Below are positions 17,582 to 24,834 of a stretch of 25,864 nucleotides of DNA, one piece after another. A model generated the notes under the pieces. It was not told where the DNA came from, ran no database searches, and worked only from the letters and a program-made list of their open reading frames with translations. The stretch covers positions 1 to 25,864 of the forward strand of contig JAOBWK010000074.1 in the NCBI GenBank assembly GCA_025463305.1, written 5' to 3'. How positions within the stretch are numbered: position 1 is the stretch's first letter; each line of letters opens with the position of its first letter. The position numbers and the translations under genes were made by a program. The DNA is from Ilumatobacteraceae bacterium (GTDB lineage Bacteria > Actinomycetota > Acidimicrobiia > Acidimicrobiales > Ilumatobacteraceae).

Positions 17582-18633
17582 AGATCTCCATGGGCATCAA
17601 CTACGCCGGCGGGTTCCAGCAGGCGGTGCAGCAGGTCATCGAGCTCGAGAAGGTCGGCCTCGACCAGGTGATGATCGCCGAGGCGTACAGCTTCGACGCA
17701 GTCAGCCAGGTCGGCTACCTCGCCGCCAAGACGTCCACGGTCGAGATCGGCACCGGCATCTTGAACGTCTACAGCCGCACCGCGGCGCTGATGGCGATGA
17801 CCGCAGCGGGCTGCGACTACATCAGCGACGGCCGGTTCATCCTCGGCCTCGGCGCCAGCGGTCCGCAGGTGGTCGAGGGCTTCCACGGCGTGCCGTACGA
17901 GAAGCCGATGGTGCGCATCCGCGAGTACATCCAGGCCTGCCGGATGATCTGGAAGCGCGAGCAGCCGTTCGACTTCCAGGGCCAGACGGTGACCGCGCCA
18001 TTGCCGGCCGGGCAGGGCACGGGGCTCGGCAAGGCCTTGAAGATCATCAACCATCCGCTGCGTCCGGACATCCCGATCTGGTGGGCGAGCCTGAAGGATC
18101 GCAGCGTCGAGGCCACCGCCGAGCTGGCTGATGGCTGGCTGCCGATCTTCTTCGTCCCGGACCGCTTCCAGCAGGTGTGGGGCAACGCGCTCAAGGCCGG
18201 CACCGCCAAGCGCGATCCCTCGCTCGCCCCGCTGCAGATCTCGGCGGGCGGCATGCTCGCCATCGGCGAGGACCTGGTGGGAGATCAGCAGAAGGCGATC
18301 CTCGACTTCGCCCGCCCGAACACGGCGCTGTACGTCGGGGGCATGGGCGCACGCGGCAAGAACTTCTACAACGACATCTGCACGGCCTACGGGTACGAGA
18401 AGGAGGCCATCGAGGTGCAGGACCTGTACCTCGAGGGCAAGAAGCAGGAGGCTGCGGCGGCCGTGCCGGGCGAGCTGCTCGAGCTGTCCCACCTCGTCGG
18501 GCCGCGCAGCTACATCAAGGAGCGCATCGGCGCGTTCAAGGAAGCGGGTGTCACCGTGCTGTCCGTCAACCCCATCGGTCCCGACGCCGTGAAGGCCGTC
18601 GAGACCCTGCGTGAGATCATCGACGAATCATGA
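17578..18633 (+). CDS. LLM-class flavin/F420-dependent oxidoreductase
   Basis: Luciferase-like monooxygenase superfamily TIM barrel of 351 residues, of the group that in actinobacteria commonly uses coenzyme F420 (related to methylene-tetrahydromethanopterin reductase and F420-dependent dehydrogenases). Visible features: MKISMGINYAGGF start, GLDQVMIAEAYSFDAVSQVGYLA, TSTVEIGTGILNVYSRTAALMAM, DGRFILGLGASGPQVVEGFHG and the later LGLG/PIWWAS region. These are the cofactor-facing loops of the family. Cytoplasmic. Its ATG overlaps the larE stop and its own stop overlaps the ATG of the ABM protein, so larE, LLM and ABM look like one translational unit, with an extra promoter before the LLM gene. Substrate unknown; F420 use is inferred from family and organism. 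Confidence 0.88.
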   Translation: MKISMGINYAGGFQQAVQQVIELEKVGLDQVMIAEAYSFDAVSQVGYLAAKTSTVEIGTGILNVYSRTAALMAMTAAGCDYISDGRFILGLGASGPQVVEGFHGVPYEKPMVRIREYIQACRMIWKREQPFDFQGQTVTAPLPAGQGTGLGKALKIINHPLRPDIPIWWASLKDRSVEATAELADGWLPIFFVPDRFQQVWGNALKAGTAKRDPSLAPLQISAGGMLAIGEDLVGDQQKAILDFARPNTALYVGGMGARGKNFYNDICTAYGYEKEAIEVQDLYLEGKKQEAAAAVPGELLELSHLVGPRSYIKERIGAFKEAGVTVLSVNPIGPDAVKAVETLREIIDES

Positions 18634-18932
18634 TCGTCATCACCGGCTCCTTCCCGATCGACCGTTCCCAGGAGGACGCGATCAACGAGGCGTGCAACAC
18701 CGTGCGCGTCGCCACGCTGCAGGAGGACGGCTGCCACGAGTACCGGTTCGCCTACGCCACCGACGCGCCGGGCACGCTGCTGATCGTCGAGGAGTGGCGC
18801 GATCAGGAGGCGCTGACCGCACACATGAAGGCGCCGCACCTGGTCACCTTCGGCGCCGCCATCGGCGGGTTCGTCGTCGGCGCCCCGGAGCTGTTCCGAT
18901 ACGAGGTCACCGACAAGGGACCGCTCCGCTAG
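18630..18932 (+). CDS. Small ABM-fold (antibiotic biosynthesis monooxygenase-like) protein
   Basis: The 100-residue product fits the dimeric ferredoxin-like ABM family (YgiN-like quinol monooxygenases and relatives): ITGSFPIDRS, then CHEYRFAYATDAPGTLLIVEEWRDQEALTAHMKAPHL, where EYRF, EEW and the H...H helix pattern are typical. Such proteins oxidise quinols or aromatic compounds without metal or cofactor, or simply bind them. It begins with ATGA overlap on the LLM gene stop, implying joint expression. It ends with TAG (18930-18932), one of only two ordinary TAG stops among the complete genes here; reading through would add just five residues before a TGA. Confidence 0.8.
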   Translation: MIVITGSFPIDRSQEDAINEACNTVRVATLQEDGCHEYRFAYATDAPGTLLIVEEWRDQEALTAHMKAPHLVTFGAAIGGFVVGAPELFRYEVTDKGPLR

Positions 18933-18952
18933 GGCGGTTTCGCTGCTGACGA

Positions 18953-20179
18953 ATGGGGATGGACATGGGGGATGACACGGGAGCTGCGGTGATCGGTGGG
19001 ACGGTCGCCGCGGGGTGGGAGAGCGTGCGCGAGGTGTTCGCCACCAACTTCGCCACCACCGAAGAGGTGGGCGCCGGTGTCTCCGTGTACCACCACGGCG
19101 TCAAGGTCGTGGACCTGTGGGGTGGCTCGTTCGATGCCACCGCCACCACGCCGTACGCCGAGGACACGCTGCAGCTGGTGTTCAGCACCACCAAGGGCAT
19201 CACCGCGATCGCGCTCGCGATCTGCGCCGACCGCGGGCTGATCGACTACGCCGCGCCGGTCGCGCAGTACTGGCCGGAGTTCGCCGCCCACGGCAAGGGC
19301 GACGCCACCGTCGCCCAGCTGATCTCGCACCAGTGCGGGCTGTACACGGTCGACGGTGCGATCACGCTCGCCGAGGCGCTCGACTGGCCGACGGTCACCG
19401 CGCGCCTCGCGGACACCGCGCCGCGCTGGCCGATCGGCACGGCGCACGGCTACCACGCGCTCACGTTCGGCTGGCTCGCCGGCGAGCTGGTGCGCCGCGT
19501 CGATCCGCAGCACCGTGGTCTCGGCACGTTCGTGCAGGAGGAGCTCTCGAAGCCGCTCGGCCTCGAGCTGTGGGTGGGCCTGCCGGAGTCGGAGGAAGCA
19601 CGCGTGTCGCCGATGATCCCATCGCCTCCGCCGGCCGATCCGGCGATGGCGGCGCTCGCCGCGCAGTTCATCGGGCCCGGCACGCCGGCCGGCGACGCGC
19701 TGTCGTTGAACGGTGCGTTCGGCACGTTCGGCCGCGACGAGGGCGGCGAGGGCTTCGCGTTCAACACCCGTGCCGTCCACGCCGCCGAGGTGCCCGGAGC
19801 GAACGGCATCAGCAACGCTCGTTCGTTGGCCCGCCTCTACGCCGCCACGCTCGCACCGGTCGACGGCGTGCAGCTGTTCAGCGACGCGGCGCGCGAGAAG
19901 GTGCGCATCACCGTCACGCCCGAGGGCGAAGCCGACAAGTGCCTGCTGATGAACACGACGTTCGGGATGGGCTTCATGACGCACGGTCCGTTCACGCCGT
20001 ACTCGGGCGACGGTTGCTACGGCCACCCCGGTGCCGGCGGATCCACGTCGTTCGCCGATCCCGGGCGGGACATGGCGTTCAGCTACGTGATGAACCAGAT
20101 GGCCGGCAACCTCGCCGGCGACCTGCGCGCCCAGGCGCTCATCGACGAAGCCGCCGCCTGCGCCGACACCGTCGGCTGA
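18953..20179 (+). CDS. Serine hydrolase, class C beta-lactamase-like (EstB/LipL type)
   Basis: Beta-lactamase superfamily protein of 408 residues, most likely an esterase. The nucleophile motif SxxK is S78-TT-K81 (FSTTKGI). The second motif YxN is Y167-H-A, keeping the tyrosine only, and the KTG box is replaced by H358-P-G (YGHPGAGGS), as in EstB-type esterases rather than true lactamases. LISHQCGL and GWLAGELVRR are standard family blocks. No clear signal peptide, so cytoplasmic. The start is uncertain among ATG 18953, 18959 and 18965; all give the same protein within four residues. It follows the ABM gene by 20 bases and is separated by 68 bases from the CaiC-like ligase, which has its own -10 box. 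Confidence 0.88.
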   Translation: MGMDMGDDTGAAVIGGTVAAGWESVREVFATNFATTEEVGAGVSVYHHGVKVVDLWGGSFDATATTPYAEDTLQLVFSTTKGITAIALAICADRGLIDYAAPVAQYWPEFAAHGKGDATVAQLISHQCGLYTVDGAITLAEALDWPTVTARLADTAPRWPIGTAHGYHALTFGWLAGELVRRVDPQHRGLGTFVQEELSKPLGLELWVGLPESEEARVSPMIPSPPPADPAMAALAAQFIGPGTPAGDALSLNGAFGTFGRDEGGEGFAFNTRAVHAAEVPGANGISNARSLARLYAATLAPVDGVQLFSDAAREKVRITVTPEGEADKCLLMNTTFGMGFMTHGPFTPYSGDGCYGHPGAGGSTSFADPGRDMAFSYVMNQMAGNLAGDLRAQALIDEAAACADTVG

Positions 20180-20235
20180 GCCCGGCGCGAGAAACCAGAA
20201 CGAGTTTCACTTCGCCCCTGCCGGGGGCGCCCGGG

Positions 20236-20241
20236 TACCGT
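20236..20241 (+). promoter_or_regulatory. -10 box TACCGT, leaderless start of the CaiC-like ligase gene
   Basis: TACCGT (TANNNT) ends 6 bases before GTG 20248. It decides this start, because the frame is open far upstream inside the esterase gene. A short GC hairpin (20214-20228) lies just upstream of the box. Confidence 0.6.
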
Positions 20242-20247
20242 CGCTGC

Positions 20248-21861
20248 GTGACCGAAACCTCGTTCCCGATCTCCGCCGTCGACACGTTCCAGATGACCGG
20301 GCAGGACGTGCCCTGGCTGTTGAACCACTGGGCCACGAACAAGCCCGAGCACCCGTTCCTGATCTGGGAGCCGAAGGACGCGAACACCCGCACGTGGACC
20401 TACGCCGAGTTCGTGGCCGCGGCCAAGGACCTCGCCGCCGGGCTCGCCGACCGCGGTGTGGCCAAGGGCGACAAGGTGCTGCTGCACGCCGACAACTCGC
20501 CCGAGCAGGTCATCAGCTGGTTCGCCTGCGCGCTGCTCGGTGCGGTCGGCGTCACCACCAACACCAAGAGCGCCGGCCCGGAGATCGAGTACTTCGCCGC
20601 GCACACCCAGTGCGTGGCCGGCATCACCCAGCCGCAGTACGCCGCCATCGTCGCGGCCAACGCCCCGCAGCTGAAGTTCCTCGCGGTCACCGAGGACAAC
20701 AGCGGGGAGCCCGCCACCGAGGCCGAGCTGGCTGCGTCGGCCGCGCTCGTGCCGTTCGCCGAGCTGTCCGGTGACGGGTCCACGTTGCCGGCTCGTCCGG
20801 CCGAGCCGATGCTGCCGGTCGGCATCATGTTCACCTCGGGCACCACCTCACGTCCGAAGGCCGTGGTGCACACCCACGCCAACGTGATCTGGTCGTCGCG
20901 CATGGGGCCCGACAACATCAAGATGACCACCAACGACCGCTACATGATCTACCTGCCGTACTTCCACGTGAACGCGCAGAGCTGGTCGACGTGGACGACG
21001 CTCGGTGTCGGCGGCAGCATCGTGCTCACCCCGAAGTGGTCGGCGTCGCGGTTCTGGGAGATCGTCACCAAGCACGACGTCACCCACTTCTCGATGATGC
21101 CGTTCGTGATGAAGGTCGCGATGTCGGGCGACATCCCCCCGAACACGCTCAAGGTCGGTGCGTTCGGCCTGATCTCCCCGCAGATCGAGAAGATGATGGG
21201 CGGCGTCCGGATCACCTCCAGCTGGGGCATGACCGAGACGGTCATCCACGCCACCCGCAACCAGTTCGACCAGTTCTGGCCACAGGGCACGATGGGCCGG
21301 CCCACCCCGGGATACGAGTTCCTGGTGGTCGACACCGAGGCCGAGCCGCCGCGGATCTGCGCCCCGGGCGAGAACGGGGAGCTGTACGTGCGCGGCACGC
21401 GCGGCATCCAGTTGTTCCTCGAGTACTTCGACAACGAGGAGGCCAACGACAAGGCGTTCACCGCCGACGGGTGGTTCAAGACCGGCGACCGCGTCATCGT
21501 CTCCGAGGACGGGTTCTTCTTCTTCAAGGACCGCGACAAGGACGCCCTCAAGGTCGGCGGCGAGAACGTGTCGGCCAAGGAGGTCGAAGACGTCTGCCGG
21601 ATGGTGCCGGGCGTCGCCGATGTGGCCATCGTCGGCCAGGACCACGAGTTCTTGAGCATGGTTGCCGTCGCCTTCGTGGTGCCGGGCCCGAACGCGCCGG
21701 ACGATCTCGGCGACCGCATCATCGCGCTGTGCAAGGAGCGCCTCGCCGACTTCAAGTGCCCGAAGGCCGTCTACCTCGTCGACGACTTCCCGCGCGCCAC
21801 GCTCGACAAGGTGGCCAAGAACAAGCTGCGCGAGATGGCCGACAGCTACGTCGCCAAGTAG
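20248..21861 (+). CDS. AMP-binding acyl-CoA ligase (CaiC/crotonobetaine--CoA ligase-like)
   Basis: ATP-dependent acyl-CoA synthetase of 537 residues. Motifs: FTSGTTSRPKAV at 195-206, where the usual second Gly of the phosphate loop is Ser as in CaiC-type ligases; YLPYFHVNAQ; WGMTET at 326-331; FKTGDR; FKDRDKDALKVGGENVSAKEVE; and a C-terminal LDKVAKNKLRE holding the catalytic lysine. The CaiC-like flavour suggests small branched or quaternary-amine acids, but substrate is not proven. GTG 20248 is fixed by the leaderless -10 box. It ends in TAG (21859-21861), 36 bases before the BKACE gene, which lies in the same reading frame with no stop between. The pair is very likely co-transcribed. Confidence 0.9.
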   Translation: MTETSFPISAVDTFQMTGQDVPWLLNHWATNKPEHPFLIWEPKDANTRTWTYAEFVAAAKDLAAGLADRGVAKGDKVLLHADNSPEQVISWFACALLGAVGVTTNTKSAGPEIEYFAAHTQCVAGITQPQYAAIVAANAPQLKFLAVTEDNSGEPATEAELAASAALVPFAELSGDGSTLPARPAEPMLPVGIMFTSGTTSRPKAVVHTHANVIWSSRMGPDNIKMTTNDRYMIYLPYFHVNAQSWSTWTTLGVGGSIVLTPKWSASRFWEIVTKHDVTHFSMMPFVMKVAMSGDIPPNTLKVGAFGLISPQIEKMMGGVRITSSWGMTETVIHATRNQFDQFWPQGTMGRPTPGYEFLVVDTEAEPPRICAPGENGELYVRGTRGIQLFLEYFDNEEANDKAFTADGWFKTGDRVIVSEDGFFFFKDRDKDALKVGGENVSAKEVEDVCRMVPGVADVAIVGQDHEFLSMVAVAFVVPGPNAPDDLGDRIIALCKERLADFKCPKAVYLVDDFPRATLDKVAKNKLREMADSYVAK

Positions 21862-21887
21862 CCGGCCCGATTCGGTCCAGCGGAAAC

Positions 21888-21894
21888 GGGGGAA
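21888..21894 (+). promoter_or_regulatory. Ribosome binding site GGGGGAA for the BKACE gene
   Basis: A G-rich Shine-Dalgarno-like run ends 3 bases before ATG 21898, with its GGGGG core 5 bases away. No YANNNT box sits here, fitting translation from the upstream ligase transcript. Confidence 0.45.
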
Positions 21895-21897
21895 TGG

Positions 21898-22770
21898 ATG
21901 AGCGATCCGGTCATCATCGAAGTCGCGATCAACGGCGCGACGACCTACGAGCGCAACCCGCACACGCCGCGCACGAGTGAGGAGATCTCCGCCGACGCGT
22001 TGGCGTGCATCAACGCGGGCGCGTCGATCATCCACAACCACGTCGGCGTCGTCCGCCAGGGCACCGAGGCGACGGTGGCCGCGTACCTCGACTCGTGGAA
22101 GGGCGTGTTCGCCGAGCGCCCGGATGCGCTGATCTACCCGACGATCGACTTCCAGGTCGACGGGTTGAGCTTCGACCACCTCCGCCCGCTCGCCGAGACG
22201 GGCCTGCTCAAGATCGGTCTGCTCGATCCCGGCTCCGTGAACCTCGGCTCGACGGGGCCACGTGGCCCGCAGGGTTCGTTCGTCTACGCGAACAGCTTCG
22301 ACCGGATCGGCGAGGTGTTCGACCTGCACACCGAGCTCCGCCTCGGGCCGAGCCTGGCGATCTACGAGCCGGGATTCCTGCGCGCGACGCTGGCGTTCCA
22401 GCGCGTCGGCAGACTGCCACAGGGCACGATGGTGAAGTTCTACTTCTCGACCGAGACCGGGTTGTCGGGCGCGCCGTTCGGGCTGCCACCGACGCTGAAG
22501 GCGCTCGATGCCTACCTCGAGATGCTCGAGGGCTCGGGCCTGCCGTGGGCGGCCAGCGTGGCGGGTGGCGACCTCGTCGCCTCACCGATCGGGCGGGCCG
22601 CGCTGGAGCGTGGCGGCCACCTCCACATCGGCCTCGAGTTCCACACCGGCGATCGTCAGCCGACGAACCTGCAGTTGTTGGAGGAAGCGGTCGCGCTGTG
22701 CGAGTCCGTCGGCCGCCCCGTCGCCACCATCGCCGAGACCGCCGCGATCCTCGACCTCCCGAGACGGTGA
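21898..22770 (+). CDS. Beta-keto acid cleavage enzyme (BKACE, DUF849 family)
   Basis: Zinc enzyme that condenses a beta-keto acid with acetyl-CoA and cleaves it to acetoacetate and a new acyl-CoA; known members act in lysine fermentation (Kce) and on dehydrocarnitine and others. The 290-residue TIM barrel opens with PVIIEVAINGATT, holds the zinc pair H46-N-H48 (IIHNHVG) at the positions of Kce His46/His48, and has GLEF with Glu247 and TNLQLLEEAVAL near the end. The usual HLHVRD is HNHVGV here, so the residue after the histidine pair departs from the common Asp-containing form and specificity may differ. It follows the CaiC-like ligase by 36 bases as the last gene of the + strand run. The substrate cannot be named. 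Confidence 0.88.
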   Translation: MSDPVIIEVAINGATTYERNPHTPRTSEEISADALACINAGASIIHNHVGVVRQGTEATVAAYLDSWKGVFAERPDALIYPTIDFQVDGLSFDHLRPLAETGLLKIGLLDPGSVNLGSTGPRGPQGSFVYANSFDRIGEVFDLHTELRLGPSLAIYEPGFLRATLAFQRVGRLPQGTMVKFYFSTETGLSGAPFGLPPTLKALDAYLEMLEGSGLPWAASVAGGDLVASPIGRAALERGGHLHIGLEFHTGDRQPTNLQLLEEAVALCESVGRPVATIAETAAILDLPRR

Positions 22771-22807
22771 GAGCCAGGCTCTGGGACATTGTCCGCCCTC
22801 GGGGTGA

Positions 22808-22832
22808 TGTCGTCCCGCAGACCGGGACGACA
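22808..22832. terminator. Perfect 10-bp hairpin, probable bidirectional terminator
   Basis: 22808-22817 pairs without mismatch with 22823-22832 across a 5-base loop (CAGAC). The stem is GC-rich. There is no T run on either side, as is usual in high-G+C actinobacteria. Its place between convergent genes fits termination of both. Confidence 0.6.
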
Positions 22833-22844
22833 GCCCACTTTGGG

Positions 22845-22858
22845 CGGGATTCGTCCCG
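22845..22858. terminator. CGGGA-TTCG-TCCCG hairpin
   Basis: A 5-bp stem closes a TTCG tetraloop, 12 bases after the main hairpin and 12 bases before the end of the VWA gene. Together with the GCCCA/TGGGC stem at 22833-22845 it adds to the terminator cluster. Confidence 0.4.
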
Positions 22859-22870
22859 ACCGCGCGGCCG

Positions 22871-23848
22871 TTAGAGGAGGCCGCGGAGGAGCCAGAGGCC
22901 GAGCACCCAGCCGAGGGCGAGCAGGGCCATCGCGATCGCGGTGTACTCCCAGGTGCGCTCGATGGTGACCTCGACGGGGTCGCCGGCGCCGGCGTTCAGG
23001 TTCTTGCTGATGTCGTTGTAGGCCTGCTCGAGCGCGTCGGCCGTGGGCGCCTTGTAGAACTGCCCGCCAGTGCCGTCGGCCGTCGCCTGCAGCTCGTCGT
23101 TGTTGACGGGCACGGGCACGAGCTGGCCTGTGTTCGGGTCGGCCACGGTTCCGTCGGCGGTGCCGAACGCGATCGAGTAGATCGGGATCTTGTCGTTTGC
23201 CGCGGCCTTGGTGCCATCGGCGGTGGGGCTGCCCTGCGTGGTCTCTCCGTCGGACAGCAGCACGATGGCGCCGGCCGGCTGGTTGGGATCGTCCTTGGAG
23301 GGCGGGCCGATGATGTCGGCCGCGGTCGACAGCGCATCGCCGATGGCCGTTCCCTCGCCGAGCTGCAGGTCCGCGATCGCCTTGCTCACGCCGGCGTGAT
23401 CGAGCGTGGGGGACAGGCGCACGGTGACGTTGCCGTTGAACGAGATCAGGCCGACCTCGATGTTGTCGTCGACCTTCTTGACGAAGTCCTCGCCGGCCTG
23501 CTTCGCGGCGTCGAGGCGCGTCGGGTTCACGTCGGTGGACTCCATGCTCAGCGACACGTCGAACAGGAGCAGGATCCGCCCGCCGTTCTCGGTCTGCTGC
23601 AGCTCGCGGTTGACGGGTCGGGCGATTGCGATGACCCCGAAGATCGCGGCGACGAGGTAGCAGCCGGCGACGACGTGGCGCCGCCAGCCGGGGCGCTTCG
23701 GGGCGAGCGAGTCGAGCAGGTCGATGTTCGTGAACGAGACGACGTGGCGCTGGCGGGCGTACTGGCTGGCGACGTACACGCCGGCGAGGATGACCACGAC
23801 CACGAGCAGCCACAGCCGCCCACCGTCGAGGAACGTGACGGCGATCAT
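22871..23848 (-). CDS. VWA-domain membrane protein (BatA-like)
   Basis: Membrane-anchored von Willebrand factor A protein of 325 residues. Two N-terminal hydrophobic helices (about 11-27 and 60-77) precede the VWA domain, and a third lies near the C-terminus (303-323). The metal-ion-dependent adhesion site is intact: D97-x-S99-x-S101 (FDVSLSMES), T167 (GEGTAIGDAL) and D200 (LLSDGE). Proteins of this type work with MoxR ATPases and DUF58 proteins, probably in folding or metal insertion of membrane or exported partners. Its ATG overlaps the DUF58 stop by 4 bases, so translation is coupled. It is the last gene of the operon in the window, ending in TAA before the hairpin cluster. Confidence 0.9.
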   Translation of the reverse strand: MIAVTFLDGGRLWLLVVVVILAGVYVASQYARQRHVVSFTNIDLLDSLAPKRPGWRRHVVAGCYLVAAIFGVIAIARPVNRELQQTENGGRILLLFDVSLSMESTDVNPTRLDAAKQAGEDFVKKVDDNIEVGLISFNGNVTVRLSPTLDHAGVSKAIADLQLGEGTAIGDALSTAADIIGPPSKDDPNQPAGAIVLLSDGETTQGSPTADGTKAAANDKIPIYSIAFGTADGTVADPNTGQLVPVPVNNDELQATADGTGGQFYKAPTADALEQAYNDISKNLNAGAGDPVEVTIERTWEYTAIAMALLALGWVLGLWLLRGLL

Positions 23849-24831
23849 CGGTGCAGACCTCCTCCGACGCCGGCCACCTGCACCTTGCGGCGCCGTACGT
23901 GCTGGATCAGCGCGCCGACCCAGTCCTGGTCCGTGCTGAGCAGGAGGTGATCGGCTCCTGCGCGACGGATGGTGTCGCGGATGCCGGCGCGCTGTTGCAG
24001 CGCAGCCTCCTTGTAGCGGCGTTGCAGCTCGGCGGTCATCTGCACCTCGCGCACGCGGCCGGTGGCCGGATCGCTGAGCGCGACGTAGCCCACGGCGGGG
24101 ATGTCGAGCTCGCGAGGATCGACCACCTCGATGCAGAGCACGTCGTTGCGCAGCGCCATCGCGCCGAGCGCACGCTGCCAGCCGCCGTCGGGGTTGGCGG
24201 GATCGACCTGCGGCGCGAGGAAGTCGCTGATGACGGTGATGAAGCCGCGGCGACGCGAGACGGCACCGACGCGTTGCAGCGCGGCGCCGAGGTCGGCGCG
24301 GCCCTTGCCGGCCGATGCCGGGGGCATGCTGATCGCGTGCAGGATCGCGCGCACCTGCGGCCGGCCGGGGCGCGGCGGGAACGTCTTCAGCTCGGGTCCG
24401 GCCACCAGCACCGCGCCGAGGCGGTTCTGGTTGCGGGCGGTCAGGAAGCCGACGGCGGCGGCCGCACCGAGCGCGAGCGAGGCCTTCTGCGGACCGACGG
24501 TGGAGAACTGCATGGGCGCGGACACGTCGACGACGATCCAGCCCTCGAGGTCGCGGTCGGCGATCTGGTCGCGGACGAACAGCTCGCGAGTGCGGGCCGT
24601 GACGTTCCAGTCGATGCGGCGCACGTCGTCACCGACCTGGTACATCCGGCTCTCACCGATCTCGCTGCCCTGCCCCGGCGTGATGCCCTGGTACTGGCCG
24701 TGCAAGAACCCGGCGAGCTTGCGCGCCACCGTCAGCTCGAGGGTGCGCAGCATCTCCGCGAGCGCGTCCGTGGGCGGACCGCTCGGCCAGCTCACCACGT
24801 TGTCGAGGGGCCTGTTGTCGAGGGGTTGCAC
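23845..24831 (-). CDS. DUF58 domain-containing protein
   Basis: The 328-residue partner of MoxR AAA+ ATPases. The DUF58 hallmark is YQVGDDVRRIDWNVTARTRELFV (about 64-86). A degenerate VWA-like fold follows, with VDVSAPMQFS (101-110), where the third MIDAS residue is Pro rather than Ser, so metal binding may be weak. No membrane helix is evident. The assumed start GTG 24831 begins three bases after the MoxR stop; a later GTG at 24798 is possible. Between these two starts lies a perfect 12-bp direct repeat that encodes PLDN twice. The role is inferred from context: MoxR, DUF58 and VWA genes in this order form a well-known conserved set. Confidence 0.9.
   Translation of the reverse strand: MQPLDNRPLDNVVSWPSGPPTDALAEMLRTLELTVARKLAGFLHGQYQGITPGQGSEIGESRMYQVGDDVRRIDWNVTARTRELFVRDQIADRDLEGWIVVDVSAPMQFSTVGPQKASLALGAAAAVGFLTARNQNRLGAVLVAGPELKTFPPRPGRPQVRAILHAISMPPASAGKGRADLGAALQRVGAVSRRRGFITVISDFLAPQVDPANPDGGWQRALGAMALRNDVLCIEVVDPRELDIPAVGYVALSDPATGRVREVQMTAELQRRYKEAALQQRAGIRDTIRRAGADHLLLSTDQDWVGALIQHVRRRKVQVAGVGGGLHR
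24799..24825. repeat. 12-bp direct repeat at the start of the DUF58 gene
   Basis: GTTGTCGAGGGG occurs at 24799-24810 and again at 24814-24825, separated by CCT, giving a 15-bp period (five codons). In the DUF58 frame it encodes PLDN twice. If GTG 24798 is the real start, both copies are untranslated. Confidence 0.8.
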
Positions 24832-24834
24832 GGC

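Larger units (their letters stand above)
22771..22870. other. Convergent intergenic region with multiple hairpins
   Basis: A 100-base gap between the ends of the BKACE and VWA genes. It holds, in order, stems at 22770-22782 (AGAGC/GCTCT), 22784-22794 (GGAC/GTCC), 22808-22832, 22833-22845 (GCCCA/TGGGC) and 22845-22858. The 8-mer TCGTCCCG occurs at 22810-22817 and 22851-22858 and inverted at 22823-22830. No gene seen. Confidence 0.65.

Noticed and set aside
20214..20228. GCCCC/GGGGC hairpin before the ligase gene as a terminator
   Set aside because: A short 5-bp stem with no T tract, lying just upstream of a good -10 box. Possibly chance in G+C-rich DNA.
19015..20247. N-terminal extension of the CaiC-like ligase through the esterase gene
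   Set aside because: The extension is Arg-rich shadow sequence of the esterase; GTG 20248 has a well-spaced -10 box and begins the family-like region.
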